From DATJWY01 sp035500775 (GTDB lineage Bacteria > Pseudomonadota > Alphaproteobacteria > Acetobacterales > Acetobacteraceae), in the NCBI GenBank assembly GCA_035500775.1, contig DATJWY010000122.1, positions 1-16,241 on the forward strand: a stretch of DNA of 16,241 nucleotides, in the 5' to 3' direction. The notes beneath the pieces were generated by a model, which searched no databases, had not been told where the DNA came from, and was given only the letters and a program-made list of their open reading frames with translations. Below are positions 7,170 to 13,901 of this stretch, piece after piece. Within the stretch, counting starts at the first letter, position 1; each line of letters begins with the position of its first letter. The position numbers and the translations under genes are program-made.

Positions 7170-7242
7170 TGCCCGGGCTTATAACATCGCCGGCGCCGCG
7201 GTCATTGGCGGACTCCGCGCGCGGCGACGTTCAGTTGCATAC

Positions 7243-7271
7243 TTGGCTCTGGCACGCGGCCCCGGTATAAG
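7243..7271 (+). promoter_or_regulatory. Promoter of dksA
   Basis: TTGGCT (7243-7248) and TATAAG (7266-7271) are separated by exactly 17 bp, about 50 bp before the dksA ATG. They match sigma-70 consensus at 4 of 6 and 5 of 6 positions. Transcription would start near 7278, giving a leader of about 42 nt. Confidence 0.6.
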
Positions 7272-7319
7272 CCGCCCCGACTACCCCGCGCCAAGCCTGA
7301 ACCAAGGATCGACGCTGCA

Positions 7320-7736
7320 ATGATGGTCACTCTGCCCCCCGATTACACGCCGTCGGAGAGCGAGGAGTTCATGAACCCGTTGCAGGTGGAATATTTTCGC
7401 CAGAAGCTCTTGCGCTGGCGGACTGATCTGCTCCGGGAAGCCGATGGAACCCTCGCCAGCCTCTCCGAAGGCGGCATTCACGAAGCCGACATCACCGATC
7501 GCGCCAGCGTGGAAACCGACCGCGCGCTGGAACTGCGCACCCGCGACCGGGCGCGCAAGCTGATCTCCAAGATCGATCAGGCGCTGCTGCGGATCGAGAG
7601 CGGCACCTACGGATTCTGCGAGGAAACCGGAGAGCCGATCGGCCTGAAACGGCTGGAGGCGCGGCCGATCGCCACCCTCTCGATCGAGGCGCAGGAGCGC
7701 CACGAGCGCATGGAGCGGGTGCACCGCGACGATTGA
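7320..7736 (+). CDS. dksA: DksA/TraR-family RNA polymerase-binding transcription factor
   Basis: DksA inserts a coiled-coil tip into the RNA polymerase secondary channel and, with ppGpp, adjusts rRNA, amino-acid and stress promoters. The 138-residue product has the two-helix coiled coil (about 20-95) with the tip motif D57-x-x-D60-x-A62 intact. The C-terminal globule reads YGFCEETGEPIGLKRLEARP: only Cys100 of the four zinc-finger cysteines remains, the second position being Thr and the second pair absent. This cysteine-poor form is known in alphaproteobacterial DksA proteins. Start choice between adjacent ATGs at 7320 and 7323 is open; AAGGA lies about 12 nt upstream. It has its own promoter and diverges from the glycosyltransferase. 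Confidence 0.92.
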   Translation: MMVTLPPDYTPSESEEFMNPLQVEYFRQKLLRWRTDLLREADGTLASLSEGGIHEADITDRASVETDRALELRTRDRARKLISKIDQALLRIESGTYGFCEETGEPIGLKRLEARPIATLSIEAQERHERMERVHRDD

Positions 7737-7743
7737 GGTCGCG

Positions 7744-7765
7744 GCGGGCGGCCCCCGCCGCCCGC
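7744..7765 (+). terminator. GC-rich hairpin after dksA
   Basis: GCGGGCGGC (7744-7752) and GCCGCCCGC (7757-7765) form a perfect 9-bp stem with a CCCC loop, starting 8 bp after the dksA stop codon. No T-tract follows, so it may end or protect the transcript without being a standard intrinsic terminator. Confidence 0.4.
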
Positions 7766-8006
7766 GTCGCGGCCGAGCCGTGCCGCGCCAACGTCACCTC
7801 CTGGCCGCGCGGCGTCCGTCACCCGAATCGGGGGTGCCGTGTGTATCGTTCCGGCCCCGCCGCACGGCCGGGGCGTTGCGGCGGCCCCATTTTGGTGACG
7901 AAGCCGTAACCTTGTTGCCGCAGCTTGGGGCGGATGAAGCGTCCGGCATTCCCGGCTGAGCCGCCGGAGTTCGCGCTTCGCGGCGACGGCGGGAGGGCTC
8001 CTTTGC

Positions 8007-8627
8007 ATGGCTGAGGCGAACCTTATCGACGAGCGGCTGGCGCGGCTGCGCGTCCGCTATCCCGACTCCGATCCCGGGATGGTGGCCGATGTCGTGCGCG
8101 CCGTGCTGGCCAGCATGAGCGGCGATCTGAGCGGCAAGGAGGCGCAGCTGCTCGCCGAGGTGGAGGCGCTCGGCCGCACCGTGGCCGCCGCCCGCGCCGA
8201 GATCGCGGCGCTCAGCGTGGACGACATCACCGGCAGCCACCTCCCCTCGGCGACCGACGAGTTGGACGCCATCGTCACCCACACCGCCGCGGCGACGGAG
8301 GCGATCCTCGCCTGCTGCGAACGGCTGGACGCCCTGAAGCTGGACGGCGAGGCCGCGCGGACCGTGCAGGACGTGACCACGCGCATCTACGAGGCTTGCA
8401 GCTTCCAGGACATCACCGGCCAGCGCATCCGCAAGGTCGTGAGCACGCTGAAGACGATCGAGGCGAAGGTCGCCTCCATGGTCAGCCAGTTCGGCGGCGC
8501 GGGGGGCGGCGCCACGCCGGAGACGCCGCCCGGCGATCCGGATCTTGCCTTGCTCAACGGGCCGCAATTGCCGGCCGCGGCCATGGCTCAGGCGGATATC
8601 GACGCGCTGCTCGCCAGCTTCGGCTGA
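8007..8627 (+). CDS. cheZ: CheZ-type phosphatase of CheY
   Basis: CheZ speeds dephosphorylation of CheY-P and so resets the flagellar motor signal. The 206-residue protein is largely helical, with the family helix DELDAIVTHTAAATEAILACCERLDAL and the catalytic segment CSFQDITGQRIRKVV, in which Asp135 and Gln139 correspond to the Asp/Gln pair that orients the attacking water. A Gly/Pro-rich linker leads to a C-terminal QADIDALLASFG, matching the CheY-tethering peptide of CheZ. The ATG at 8007 has GGGAGGG (7991-7997) about 9 nt upstream. No cheY or other chemotaxis gene adjoins it; the neighbours are dksA and speD. Confidence 0.88.
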   Translation: MAEANLIDERLARLRVRYPDSDPGMVADVVRAVLASMSGDLSGKEAQLLAEVEALGRTVAAARAEIAALSVDDITGSHLPSATDELDAIVTHTAAATEAILACCERLDALKLDGEAARTVQDVTTRIYEACSFQDITGQRIRKVVSTLKTIEAKVASMVSQFGGAGGGATPETPPGDPDLALLNGPQLPAAAMAQADIDALLASFG

Positions 8628-8699
8628 TCCGTTTCGCGGCCGGGGCGACTGGCGCCGGCCGCCTATCCGGGATGCATCTGGCGCGCGGCATGCGCCTCG

Positions 8700-8776
8700 C
8701 CAGGGCGGTTCGCCGCCATCGCGCCGACCGTCTTGCGCGCGGAGCGATAATTTCATGGTCCGCCCTGGTTTTTTTT
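8700..8776 (+). terminator. Terminator-like stem with U-tract between cheZ and speD
   Basis: CCAGGGCGG (8700-8708) is exactly complementary to CCGCCCTGG (8760-8768), which is followed at once by eight T residues (8769-8776). Inner GACC (8726-8729)/GGTC (8757-8760) would stack on the main stem. The 5' arm can instead fold locally as GGCGG-TTCG-CCGCC (8704-8717), a UUCG tetraloop hairpin that excludes the long-range stem. It may end the cheZ transcript or act as a switchable attenuator before speD. The long loop makes simple termination uncertain. Confidence 0.5.
8746..8751 (+). promoter_or_regulatory. Candidate -10 element upstream of speD
   Basis: GATAAT matches the sigma-70 -10 consensus at 5 of 6 positions, but no -35 is recognisable 16-18 bp upstream. 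If used, the speD leader would start near 8757 and include the 8791-8855 fold. A second option is TTGCGT-17 bp-TATTCC (8778-8806), which would overlap that fold. Confidence 0.25.
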
Positions 8777-8790
8777 CTTGCGTGATGGGG

Positions 8791-8864
8791 CAGCAGACCC
8801 TATTCCACGCCGCCTTGGCCCAAGGGGGCGATTTCGCCCAACAGGCCGTCTGCTGGTTTGGGGG
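8791..8864 (+). promoter_or_regulatory. Structured speD leader (possible cis-regulatory RNA)
   Basis: CAGCAGAC (8791-8798) pairs perfectly with GTCTGCTG (8848-8855), and CCT/AGG (8799-8801/8843-8845) extends the helix across a 2-nt bulge. Inside are CCTTG/CAAGG (8813-8825) and GGGCG/CGCCC (8826-8839). CGCC (8811-8814) can pair alternatively with GGCG (8827-8830). The closing stem ends 4 nt before the GGGGG ribosome binding site (8860-8864) of speD. This looks like a multibranched leader that could tune translation; the ligand, if any, is unknown. The inverted repeat could alternatively be a protein operator. Confidence 0.45.
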
Positions 8865-8870
8865 TACGTG

Positions 8871-9335
8871 ATGAACGCACTTGCTCAACTGGGGATGGTC
8901 TCGGATTTCCCGAGCGAGAACCAGAATACGTTTGCTTCCTTCACCGACGTCGGGGAGGAACGGAAGGATTATTTCGTCGAGAAGGACGGCATGAAGTTTG
9001 CCGGCACGCACCTTCTCGTCGATCTGTGGGACGCGACCAATCTGGACGATCCAGAGCTGATCGACCGCGCCCTGCGTGAAGGGGCCATTGTCGCCGGGGC
9101 TACAATCCTGCACAGCCACTTCCACCATTTCTCGCCGAATGGCGGCGTGTCCGGCGTGGTCGTGCTGGCGGAAAGCCACATCACGATCCACACCTGGCCC
9201 GAGCGCGACTTCGCGGCGGTGGATATCTTCATGTGCGGCGCCTGCGATCCGCACAAGGCGATCCCCGTTCTGCAGGCCGCCTTCCGCTCCGCGCGCGTGG
9301 AACTCAGCGAGCAGCGGCGCGGCCGCGTCGTTTAA
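8871..9335 (+). CDS. speD: S-adenosylmethionine decarboxylase proenzyme
   Basis: SpeD decarboxylates S-adenosylmethionine to supply the aminopropyl donor for spermidine. The 154-residue proenzyme belongs to the short prokaryotic (type 1b) class, which self-cleaves to make a pyruvoyl cofactor. The cleavage site is LAE-SHITIHTWPE between Glu101 and Ser102, and catalytic His107 and Cys122 sit at the same spacing as Ser63/His68/Cys83 of the Thermotoga enzyme. The N-terminal extension of about 40 residues is longer than in the minimal enzymes. I chose ATG 8871 (GGGGG 6 nt upstream); an in-frame upstream reading would run through the structured leader. speE follows 248 bp downstream on the same strand. 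Confidence 0.95.
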   Translation: MNALAQLGMVSDFPSENQNTFASFTDVGEERKDYFVEKDGMKFAGTHLLVDLWDATNLDDPELIDRALREGAIVAGATILHSHFHHFSPNGGVSGVVVLAESHITIHTWPERDFAAVDIFMCGACDPHKAIPVLQAAFRSARVELSEQRRGRVV

Positions 9336-9457
9336 CTGAACTGTCTCTGGTCCGGGCCACGGTCTTCGCGCGAAGCGCGGAGGGCGTCGTCCGGGGTTGG
9401 GCTTTGCTCCGGCGTGGTGCCTTGTGTGGCGTCACGCCCGGGTGTGCGCGCCGGCGA

Positions 9458-9504
9458 TTTAGAGCATGATCGGATCAGGCAACCTGATCCGATCATGCTC
9501 TAAA
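9458..9504. repeat. Perfect 22-bp-arm palindrome of the GAGCATGATC type
   Basis: The arm 9458-9479 (begins TTTAGAGCATGATCGG) and arm 9483-9504 are exact complements over 22 bp with a CAA loop. Palindromes with GAGC/GCTC near their ends are abundant in alphaproteobacterial genomes. On the plus strand a T-rich stretch (9506-9515) follows, so it may also act as a partial terminator between speD and speE. Confidence 0.9.
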
Positions 9505-9515
9505 CCTTTGTTTTT

Positions 9516-9565
9516 GCGAGCACCTTTATCGGTTCGGATGATTCCATCTGAGCCGATGGCGCTCC
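9516..9565. repeat. Second GAGC...GCTC palindrome, upstream of speE
   Basis: ATCGGTTCGGATG (9528-9540) and CATCTGAGCCGAT (9545-9557) form a 13-bp RNA stem with two G-U pairs and an ATTC loop, flanked by GAGC and GCTC. It begins 11 bp after the previous palindrome and ends 18 bp before the speE ATG, so it lies in the speE leader, next to the ribosome binding site. Confidence 0.75.
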
Positions 9566-9583
9566 AGGGGGCGGGGAAAGACG

Positions 9584-10450
9584 ATGTCGACGGATAGCTG
9601 GATCAACGAGACGCTCTACCCCAATTGGGGCCAGCGCTTCCGGGTGAAGCGGGAACTGGCGCGGGTGCAGAGCCAGTTCCAGGATATCGCCATTTTCGAG
9701 AGCTATTCCCACGGACGGGTGATGGTGCTCGACGGCGTGATCCAGATCACCGAGGGCGACGAGTTCGTCTACCAGGAAATGCTTACCCACGTGCCGCTGC
9801 TGGCGCATGGCGCCGCGCGCAACGTGCTCATCATCGGCGCCGGTGACGGCGGCGTGCTGCGCCGGGTTCTGCAGCACCGCACGGTCGAGCGCGCGGTGAT
9901 GGTCGAGATCGACGGCGAGGTGATCCGTCTTGCCAAGGAATTCCTGCCCAGCATCGCCGGTGACGCCTGGAACGATCCGCGCGCGCAGGTGATCGTCGGC
10001 GACGGCATCGATTACGTCGCCAAGGCCGCCGATGGCGCGTTCGACGTCATCATCGTCGACAGCACCGACCCGATCGGTGTTGGCGAGGTGCTGTTCACCG
10101 ACGCGTTCTACCAGAACGCCGCGCGCATTCTTTCCGCCGGCGGCCTGATCGTGAACCAGTGCGGCGTGCCGTTCATGCAGGCGGACGAGCTGCGCGAAAC
10201 CAGCCTCCGGCGGGCGCAGTTCTTCCCGCATGTCTCCGCCTATGTCGCGGCGGTGCCGACCTATGTCGGCGGCTATATGACGCTCGGCTTCGCCGCCAAG
10301 GCGCCGGGGCTGACGGAGCATCCGGCGGACGCGATCCGCGCGCGGGCGGAGGCGGCCGGGATTCTCGGGGCCACCGAATATTGGACGCCGGAAATCCATT
10401 TCGGCAGCTTCCAGCTGCCGCCGTACATCGCCCGGCATCTGCCGGGCTGA
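9584..10450 (+). CDS. speE: Spermidine synthase (polyamine aminopropyltransferase)
   Basis: SpeE transfers the aminopropyl group of decarboxylated SAM to putrescine, giving spermidine and methylthioadenosine. The 288-residue product has the usual length. Features in order: N-terminal beta domain with WINETLYPNWGQRF and VMVLDGVIQITEGDEFVYQEM; nucleotide-binding GAGDGG (85-90); acidic VEID (107-110); VGDGIDY (138-144); and VDSTDPIG (158-165) with catalytic Asp159. GGGGAAAG lies just before the ATG. It follows speD, but two palindromes in the 248-bp gap may uncouple expression. It shares the pathway with SpeD and supplies the substrate chain handled by MtnA, also in this window. Confidence 0.96.
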   Translation: MSTDSWINETLYPNWGQRFRVKRELARVQSQFQDIAIFESYSHGRVMVLDGVIQITEGDEFVYQEMLTHVPLLAHGAARNVLIIGAGDGGVLRRVLQHRTVERAVMVEIDGEVIRLAKEFLPSIAGDAWNDPRAQVIVGDGIDYVAKAADGAFDVIIVDSTDPIGVGEVLFTDAFYQNAARILSAGGLIVNQCGVPFMQADELRETSLRRAQFFPHVSAYVAAVPTYVGGYMTLGFAAKAPGLTEHPADAIRARAEAAGILGATEYWTPEIHFGSFQLPPYIARHLPG

Positions 10451-10573
10451 GAGCGCGAACCGGCCGCTGCCCGCCTCTCCGGTCCTGCTCGCGGCCGCGC
10501 CTCACGGTGCGGCCTGGAGAAAGGCTCCGTCGGGATACGGCAGGCAGGGCGGCGGCTGGAAGTTGCTCGAAGG

Positions 10574-10771
10574 GAAGGCCAGGGCGCTGCCCTGGACCCG
10601 CGTCATGCGATGGCGTGCATGCGCACGACGGGCCGGGAGGCCCTTGGATCCCATTACTTTCGCACAACGTCGCCGGTGTTCAGGGCTCGTTGTCGATACA
10701 GCCAAGAAAAGTAATGGATTTCAAAGGCTTCGCCTTTGATGGGGTCCAGGGGCAACGCCCCTGGCCGTCAC
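10574..10771. repeat. Composite palindromic repeat, copy R4
   Basis: This fills most of the 317-bp gap between the convergent speE and fliO genes; 10451-10573 shows nothing recognisable. Modules: CCAGGGC/GCCCTGG (10575-10593), a GTCATGCG...CGCACGAC stretch like those in R2, CCATTACTTT (10651-10660) paired with AAAGTAATGG (10708-10717), an inner ACAACG/CGTTGT (10664-10669/10688-10693), AAAGGC/GCCTTT and CCAGGGGC/GCCCCTGG (near 10747-10763). The 47-bp spacer between the central arms resembles that of R5 and is missing from R1. Placement at two converging 3' ends suits a bidirectional end structure. Confidence 0.8.
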
Positions 10772-11067
10772 TTTAATATTCGCGCATCGCCACCCAGGCG
10801 TTCCGGCGCGGCGGCCGGGGTTTCGCCGATCCAGCCGAGCAGCAGATCCTGGGGCCCGCCGGTGAGCAGCAGCGCCCGTCGTCCGTCGCAATCGATCAGA
10901 TGCAGCCGCCGGCGTCCGTCGAGCGGCACCGTCTCACTGACGCGCAGGAGACGGCCGACAGTGCCCCGGCCGCCCCCCGCGAGGCGGACGGCCTGGCGCG
11001 CCAGCAGGATCAGGGCGAGGACCGCGGCGAGGGCGGCGAGAGCCGTGAGGATTTGCGAGGTGGACAT
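10768..11067 (-). CDS. fliO: FliO-like flagellar biosynthesis protein
   Basis: The 99-residue product has one N-terminal membrane helix (about residues 5-26, LTALAALAAVLALILLA), then a cytosolic domain with SETVPLDGRRRLHLIDCDGRRALLLTGG and QDLLLGWI, the pattern of FliO, which helps assemble the FliP core of the flagellar export gate. AGAAGG lies 7 nt before the ATG. It stands alone: no fliP, fliQ or fliN adjoins, only a 98-residue unknown upstream on the same strand. Small size and divergence within the family limit certainty. Confidence 0.75.
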   Translation of the reverse strand: MSTSQILTALAALAAVLALILLARQAVRLAGGGRGTVGRLLRVSETVPLDGRRRLHLIDCDGRRALLLTGGPQDLLLGWIGETPAAAPERLGGDARILK

Positions 11068-11106
11068 GGCGCGGCCTTCTGCCGGGAAGTCATGCGGCGC
11101 ATCCTA

Positions 11107-11153
11107 GGGCAATATCCGATCAGATGGACTCATCTGGTCGGATAAAATTGCTC
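11107..11153. repeat. Degenerate GAGC...GCTC-type palindrome
   Basis: GGGCAAT, TCCGATCAGATG (11115-11126), loop GACT and CATCTGGTCGGAT (11131-11143) then ATTGCTC form an imperfect palindrome of the same family as 9458-9504 and 9516-9565. It lies 40 bp upstream of the fliO start, within its likely leader or promoter region. A TTCCGGC/GCCGGAA hairpin (11187-11212) is nearby. Confidence 0.7.
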
Positions 11154-11247
11154 GCCAAACAAAAGACTTAGAGCATTCGTTTCCACTTCCGGCAGGACCG
11201 GTTCCGCCGGAAACCGGCCCGGGGCGTTGCCGCCTTATTCCGGGGCT

Positions 11248-11544
11248 CTATGCCTCCGGGGCGTCGCCCTGGAGCAGGGCGTGCAGCGTATCAAGCTCGG
11301 TGAGCACCTGCCGCAGCGCCGGCCGGACGCCGCTGCCCAGCTCCGGCGGCAGGTCCAACGCCTTGGCGCAGAGCAAGCCGATCATGTTCTCAACGCCGGT
11401 GAGGTCCACTCTCCGCCCGCTCTCCGTCAGGATGCGGGCGATGCTGAGGGTGCGTGCGGCACTGCCGGCCAAATGCAGCACGGCGTCGCGGGCCGCCATG
11501 TCGGCGGTTTCCAGGTGCAGGGGGGAGAAGAGATCGTGGCGCAT
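11248..11544 (-). CDS. Hypothetical 98-residue helical protein
   Basis: I do not recognise this protein. It is 98 residues, mostly predicted helix, without a signal peptide or membrane segment. The C-terminal half (VDLTGVENMIGLLCAKALDLPPELG...LRQVLTELDTLHALL) is amphipathic with a heptad-like Leu pattern, as in small adaptor or regulatory proteins. Coding character is supported by high third-position GC and the absence of any better frame. It precedes fliO by 180 bp on the same strand, so a motility link is possible but unproven. The ribosome binding site is weak. Confidence 0.6.
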   Translation of the reverse strand: MRHDLFSPLHLETADMAARDAVLHLAGSAARTLSIARILTESGRRVDLTGVENMIGLLCAKALDLPPELGSGVRPALRQVLTELDTLHALLQGDAPEA

Positions 11545-11631
11545 TCTGGGGACGATGGTAGGCAGCGCTGGTTAGCGAAACCTTGCCGCCGATCCGGTAT
11601 TCCGCTCGGACCTGGGGCGTGATTCTCGCCG

Positions 11632-11662
11632 TTGCCGGCTATTGGTGAGCAAAATCTATACA
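11632..11662 (+). promoter_or_regulatory. Tentative promoter for the 82-residue gene and kinase
   Basis: The 331-bp gap at 11545-11875 holds no recognisable gene. Within it, TTGCCG (11632-11637) and TATACA (11657-11662) lie 19 bp apart in the most AT-rich part of the gap. The spacing is 1-2 bp longer than ideal. A CATGGCGGGGCAGGCG motif near 11752 is repeated imperfectly near 11798, with no known meaning. Confidence 0.3.
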
Positions 11663-11875
11663 GGGACCGGCGGCGGCCCTCCGATTAACGATGGCGCAAG
11701 AAACGCCGGCGCAGAGTGCTGGCGTCGGACCCGTCCCCGGCGTTGCTGGCATGGCGGGGCAGGCGCGGCGATTGTGCCCCGACCTGTCGTGCCGGCCATG
11801 CCGGGGCGGGCGATCCGGCAGGGAATCCGCCGGGACCGGCATGACGCGGCCGCCCGGCCGGAAGGAGTTGGCCGG

Positions 11876-12124
11876 ATGAACCTGATCGATGCCCTCAGCA
11901 TTTCCACCGCCCGGATCGAGGCCGCCATCGCCATCCAGCATGGGCGGGCGGCGAAGCAGGGTCGCGTTCATCGTGGCCCGGGGCCGCGCATCTCCGGCCA
12001 GGCGATCGGCCGCCGTGCCGAGGCCCTGCCGCCGCCGGCCGGCGCGGCCACGCTCGGCGCCATGCGCTGCTCGCGCGCCGTGCTCGTCCGCACCCTCGAC
12101 ATGCTCGGGCAGGCCGGCGGCTGA
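11876..12124 (+). CDS. Hypothetical 82-residue basic protein
   Basis: The ATG at 11876 is preceded by AAGGAG (11862-11867) with an 8-nt gap, a better binding site than most genes here, and defines an 82-residue product. It starts MNLIDALSISTARIEAAIAIQH, an amphipathic helix, then has a basic Gly/Pro/Arg-rich middle and a second helix (SRAVLVRTLDMLGQ). I recognise no family. It ends 87 bp before the kinase gene on the same strand and could be its cotranscribed partner. A longer in-frame reading from 11642 is less likely because it lacks a binding site. Confidence 0.5.
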   Translation: MNLIDALSISTARIEAAIAIQHGRAAKQGRVHRGPGPRISGQAIGRRAEALPPPAGAATLGAMRCSRAVLVRTLDMLGQAGG

Positions 12125-12211
12125 CCCGGCGACGGAATTCCGCCGGACCGGTTGCCTGACGCGGCCACCGGCGGAATCATGCGCGCCAGGGCGGCGAGCC
12201 AGGGAGGGCGC

Positions 12212-13879
12212 GTGACAGCACAGAGCTGGGGGACGGCTTTCCGCGCGCATGTCCGGGCGCATGTCGGGCGCCTGTGGCCACGTCCGCCGGCCGGGCAGGC
12301 CGAGCGTCTGTTCGAAACCCTGCGCCCCGTCCTGGAGGAGAGCGGCGCCCTGGTCGTCGTGACCGACCGGGGCGGGCGATTGCGCCTCGTCAACCAGGCA
12401 TTGCGTGCCCTGCTCGGCGAGGCCTGCCCCGGCATCGGCGAGTCGGTTGCCCTGTTGATCGGTGAGGCACGGCGGGCGGAGACCTGGAACGCGCTCGTCG
12501 CCATCCTGGCCGGGCGCACGCGGCCGGGCACCATCCCCTCCGTGTTGCGCGGCGCCGGGGGCGGGGAGGGGCACGCGGTCAACATCGCCGCCACCGTGCT
12601 GCGCGGCCCGCGCGACGAGGTGGACGGGTTGCTCCTGACCCTCACCGATCTGACGCAGCAGCGCGAACGGGCGGTGCAGGCGGCGCAGGGCCAGAAGCTG
12701 CAGGCGGTGGGCCAGCTCGCCGGCGGCATCGCGCATGATTTCAACAATCTGCTGACGGCCATCCTCGGCGCCGCGGACGAGATTCTCGGCCGTTCGGCGC
12801 TCGACCCGGCGGTGGGGGAGGAGGCCCGGCAAATCCGCGCCAGCGCCGAACGCGGCGCGGCCCTGGTGCGGCAATTGCTCGCCTTCGGCCGGCAGCAGGC
12901 CTTGCAGCCGCGCGTGGTGACGCTGAACGACGCCGTCCGCGACCTCGCCCGCCTGCTGGAGCGGGTGCTCGGCGGCGGGGTTCGCTTGTCGCTGGCGCTG
13001 GAGGAGCCGGGCCGGCAGATCCGGGTCGATCCGACGCAGCTCGACCAGGTCGTGGTCAATCTCGCGGTGAATGCCCGCAACGCCATGCCGGAGGGCGGCG
13101 AGATCACGTTGCGGACCGGGCACCTCACGCTGCTCGCGCCGCTCGCGCGCGGCCCGGAAACCATCCCGCCCGGCCGTTACGTGACGCTGGAGGTGCGCGA
13201 TACCGGGTGCGGCATTCCGCCCGAGGTGCTGCCGCGCATCTTCGAGCCGTTCTTCACCACGCGGCGGGAGGGGGGCGGCACCGGGCTTGGCCTCTCCACC
13301 GTGCATGGCATCGTCCGCCAGTCGGGCGGGTTCATCGAGGTGGAGACGGAGACGGGGCGCGGCACCTGCTTCCGGCTCTATTTCCCGCGCTTTTCCGGCG
13401 CGGCTTCCGACACGTCCGCGCCGGCGGCCGCTCCGGCACCGCCGCCCGCCGCCCCGGTGCCGTCGTCCGCGCCGCCCGCCGCCCGCGCGGTGCTGCTGGT
13501 GGATGACGAGGAGCCGGTGCGCCGCCTCGCCGAGCGGGCGCTGGCGCGGCGCGGCTGGACAGTGTTTGCCGCTGAATCGGGGGAGGAGGCGCTGGAGATC
13601 ACGCAGCTGGATACGGCGCCGCCGCTCGCCCTCGTGATCTCCGACATGGTGATGCCCGGCATGGAGGGGCTCGCCTTGGTGCGGGCGCTGCGGGAGGCGC
13701 GGCCCGGCCTGCCCGCCATCCTGGTTTCCGGCTATGCCGAGGCGGCGATCGGGCGCGATCTCGCGGCCGAGGGGGTGGTGTTCGTTACCAAGCCCTATGC
13801 GCTGAAGGATTTGCTCGCGCTGGCGGAGCGGGTGGCGTCGTCGTCCGCGCCGGCCCCGGTTGCCGTGCCGGTGGCGTGA
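12212..13879 (+). CDS. CckA-like soluble hybrid sensor histidine kinase
   Basis: This predicted cytosolic kinase (555 residues from GTG 12212) has four parts: a PAS-like sensor (about 33-148), a dimerisation/phospho-acceptor domain with QAVGQLAGGIAHDFNNLLTAI (His175), an ATPase domain (N-box VNARNAM at 286-292, DTGCGI at 330-335, GTGLGLS at 356-362), and, after an Ala/Pro-rich linker (397-425), a receiver domain with Asp431/432, phospho-acceptor Asp478 and Lys527. The H-box, FEPFFTT and the VSGYAE/KPY receiver motifs resemble CckA, which through ChpT controls CtrA in alphaproteobacteria. Unlike Caulobacter CckA it has no membrane helices. GTG is chosen for the AGGGAGG at 12201-12207; ATG 12179 would add 11 residues. 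It could be a CckA-type paralogue. Confidence 0.85.
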   Translation: MTAQSWGTAFRAHVRAHVGRLWPRPPAGQAERLFETLRPVLEESGALVVVTDRGGRLRLVNQALRALLGEACPGIGESVALLIGEARRAETWNALVAILAGRTRPGTIPSVLRGAGGGEGHAVNIAATVLRGPRDEVDGLLLTLTDLTQQRERAVQAAQGQKLQAVGQLAGGIAHDFNNLLTAILGAADEILGRSALDPAVGEEARQIRASAERGAALVRQLLAFGRQQALQPRVVTLNDAVRDLARLLERVLGGGVRLSLALEEPGRQIRVDPTQLDQVVVNLAVNARNAMPEGGEITLRTGHLTLLAPLARGPETIPPGRYVTLEVRDTGCGIPPEVLPRIFEPFFTTRREGGGTGLGLSTVHGIVRQSGGFIEVETETGRGTCFRLYFPRFSGAASDTSAPAAAPAPPPAAPVPSSAPPAARAVLLVDDEEPVRRLAERALARRGWTVFAAESGEEALEITQLDTAPPLALVISDMVMPGMEGLALVRALREARPGLPAILVSGYAEAAIGRDLAAEGVVFVTKPYALKDLLALAERVASSSAPAPVAVPVA

Positions 13880-13901
13880 CCCGGTACGCGCCGGGATAGG
13901 C

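Noticed and set aside
8778..8806. TTGCGT-17 bp-TATTCC as the firm speD promoter
   Set aside because: The -10 matches only three consensus positions and overlaps the strong inverted repeat, so it is kept only as an alternative.
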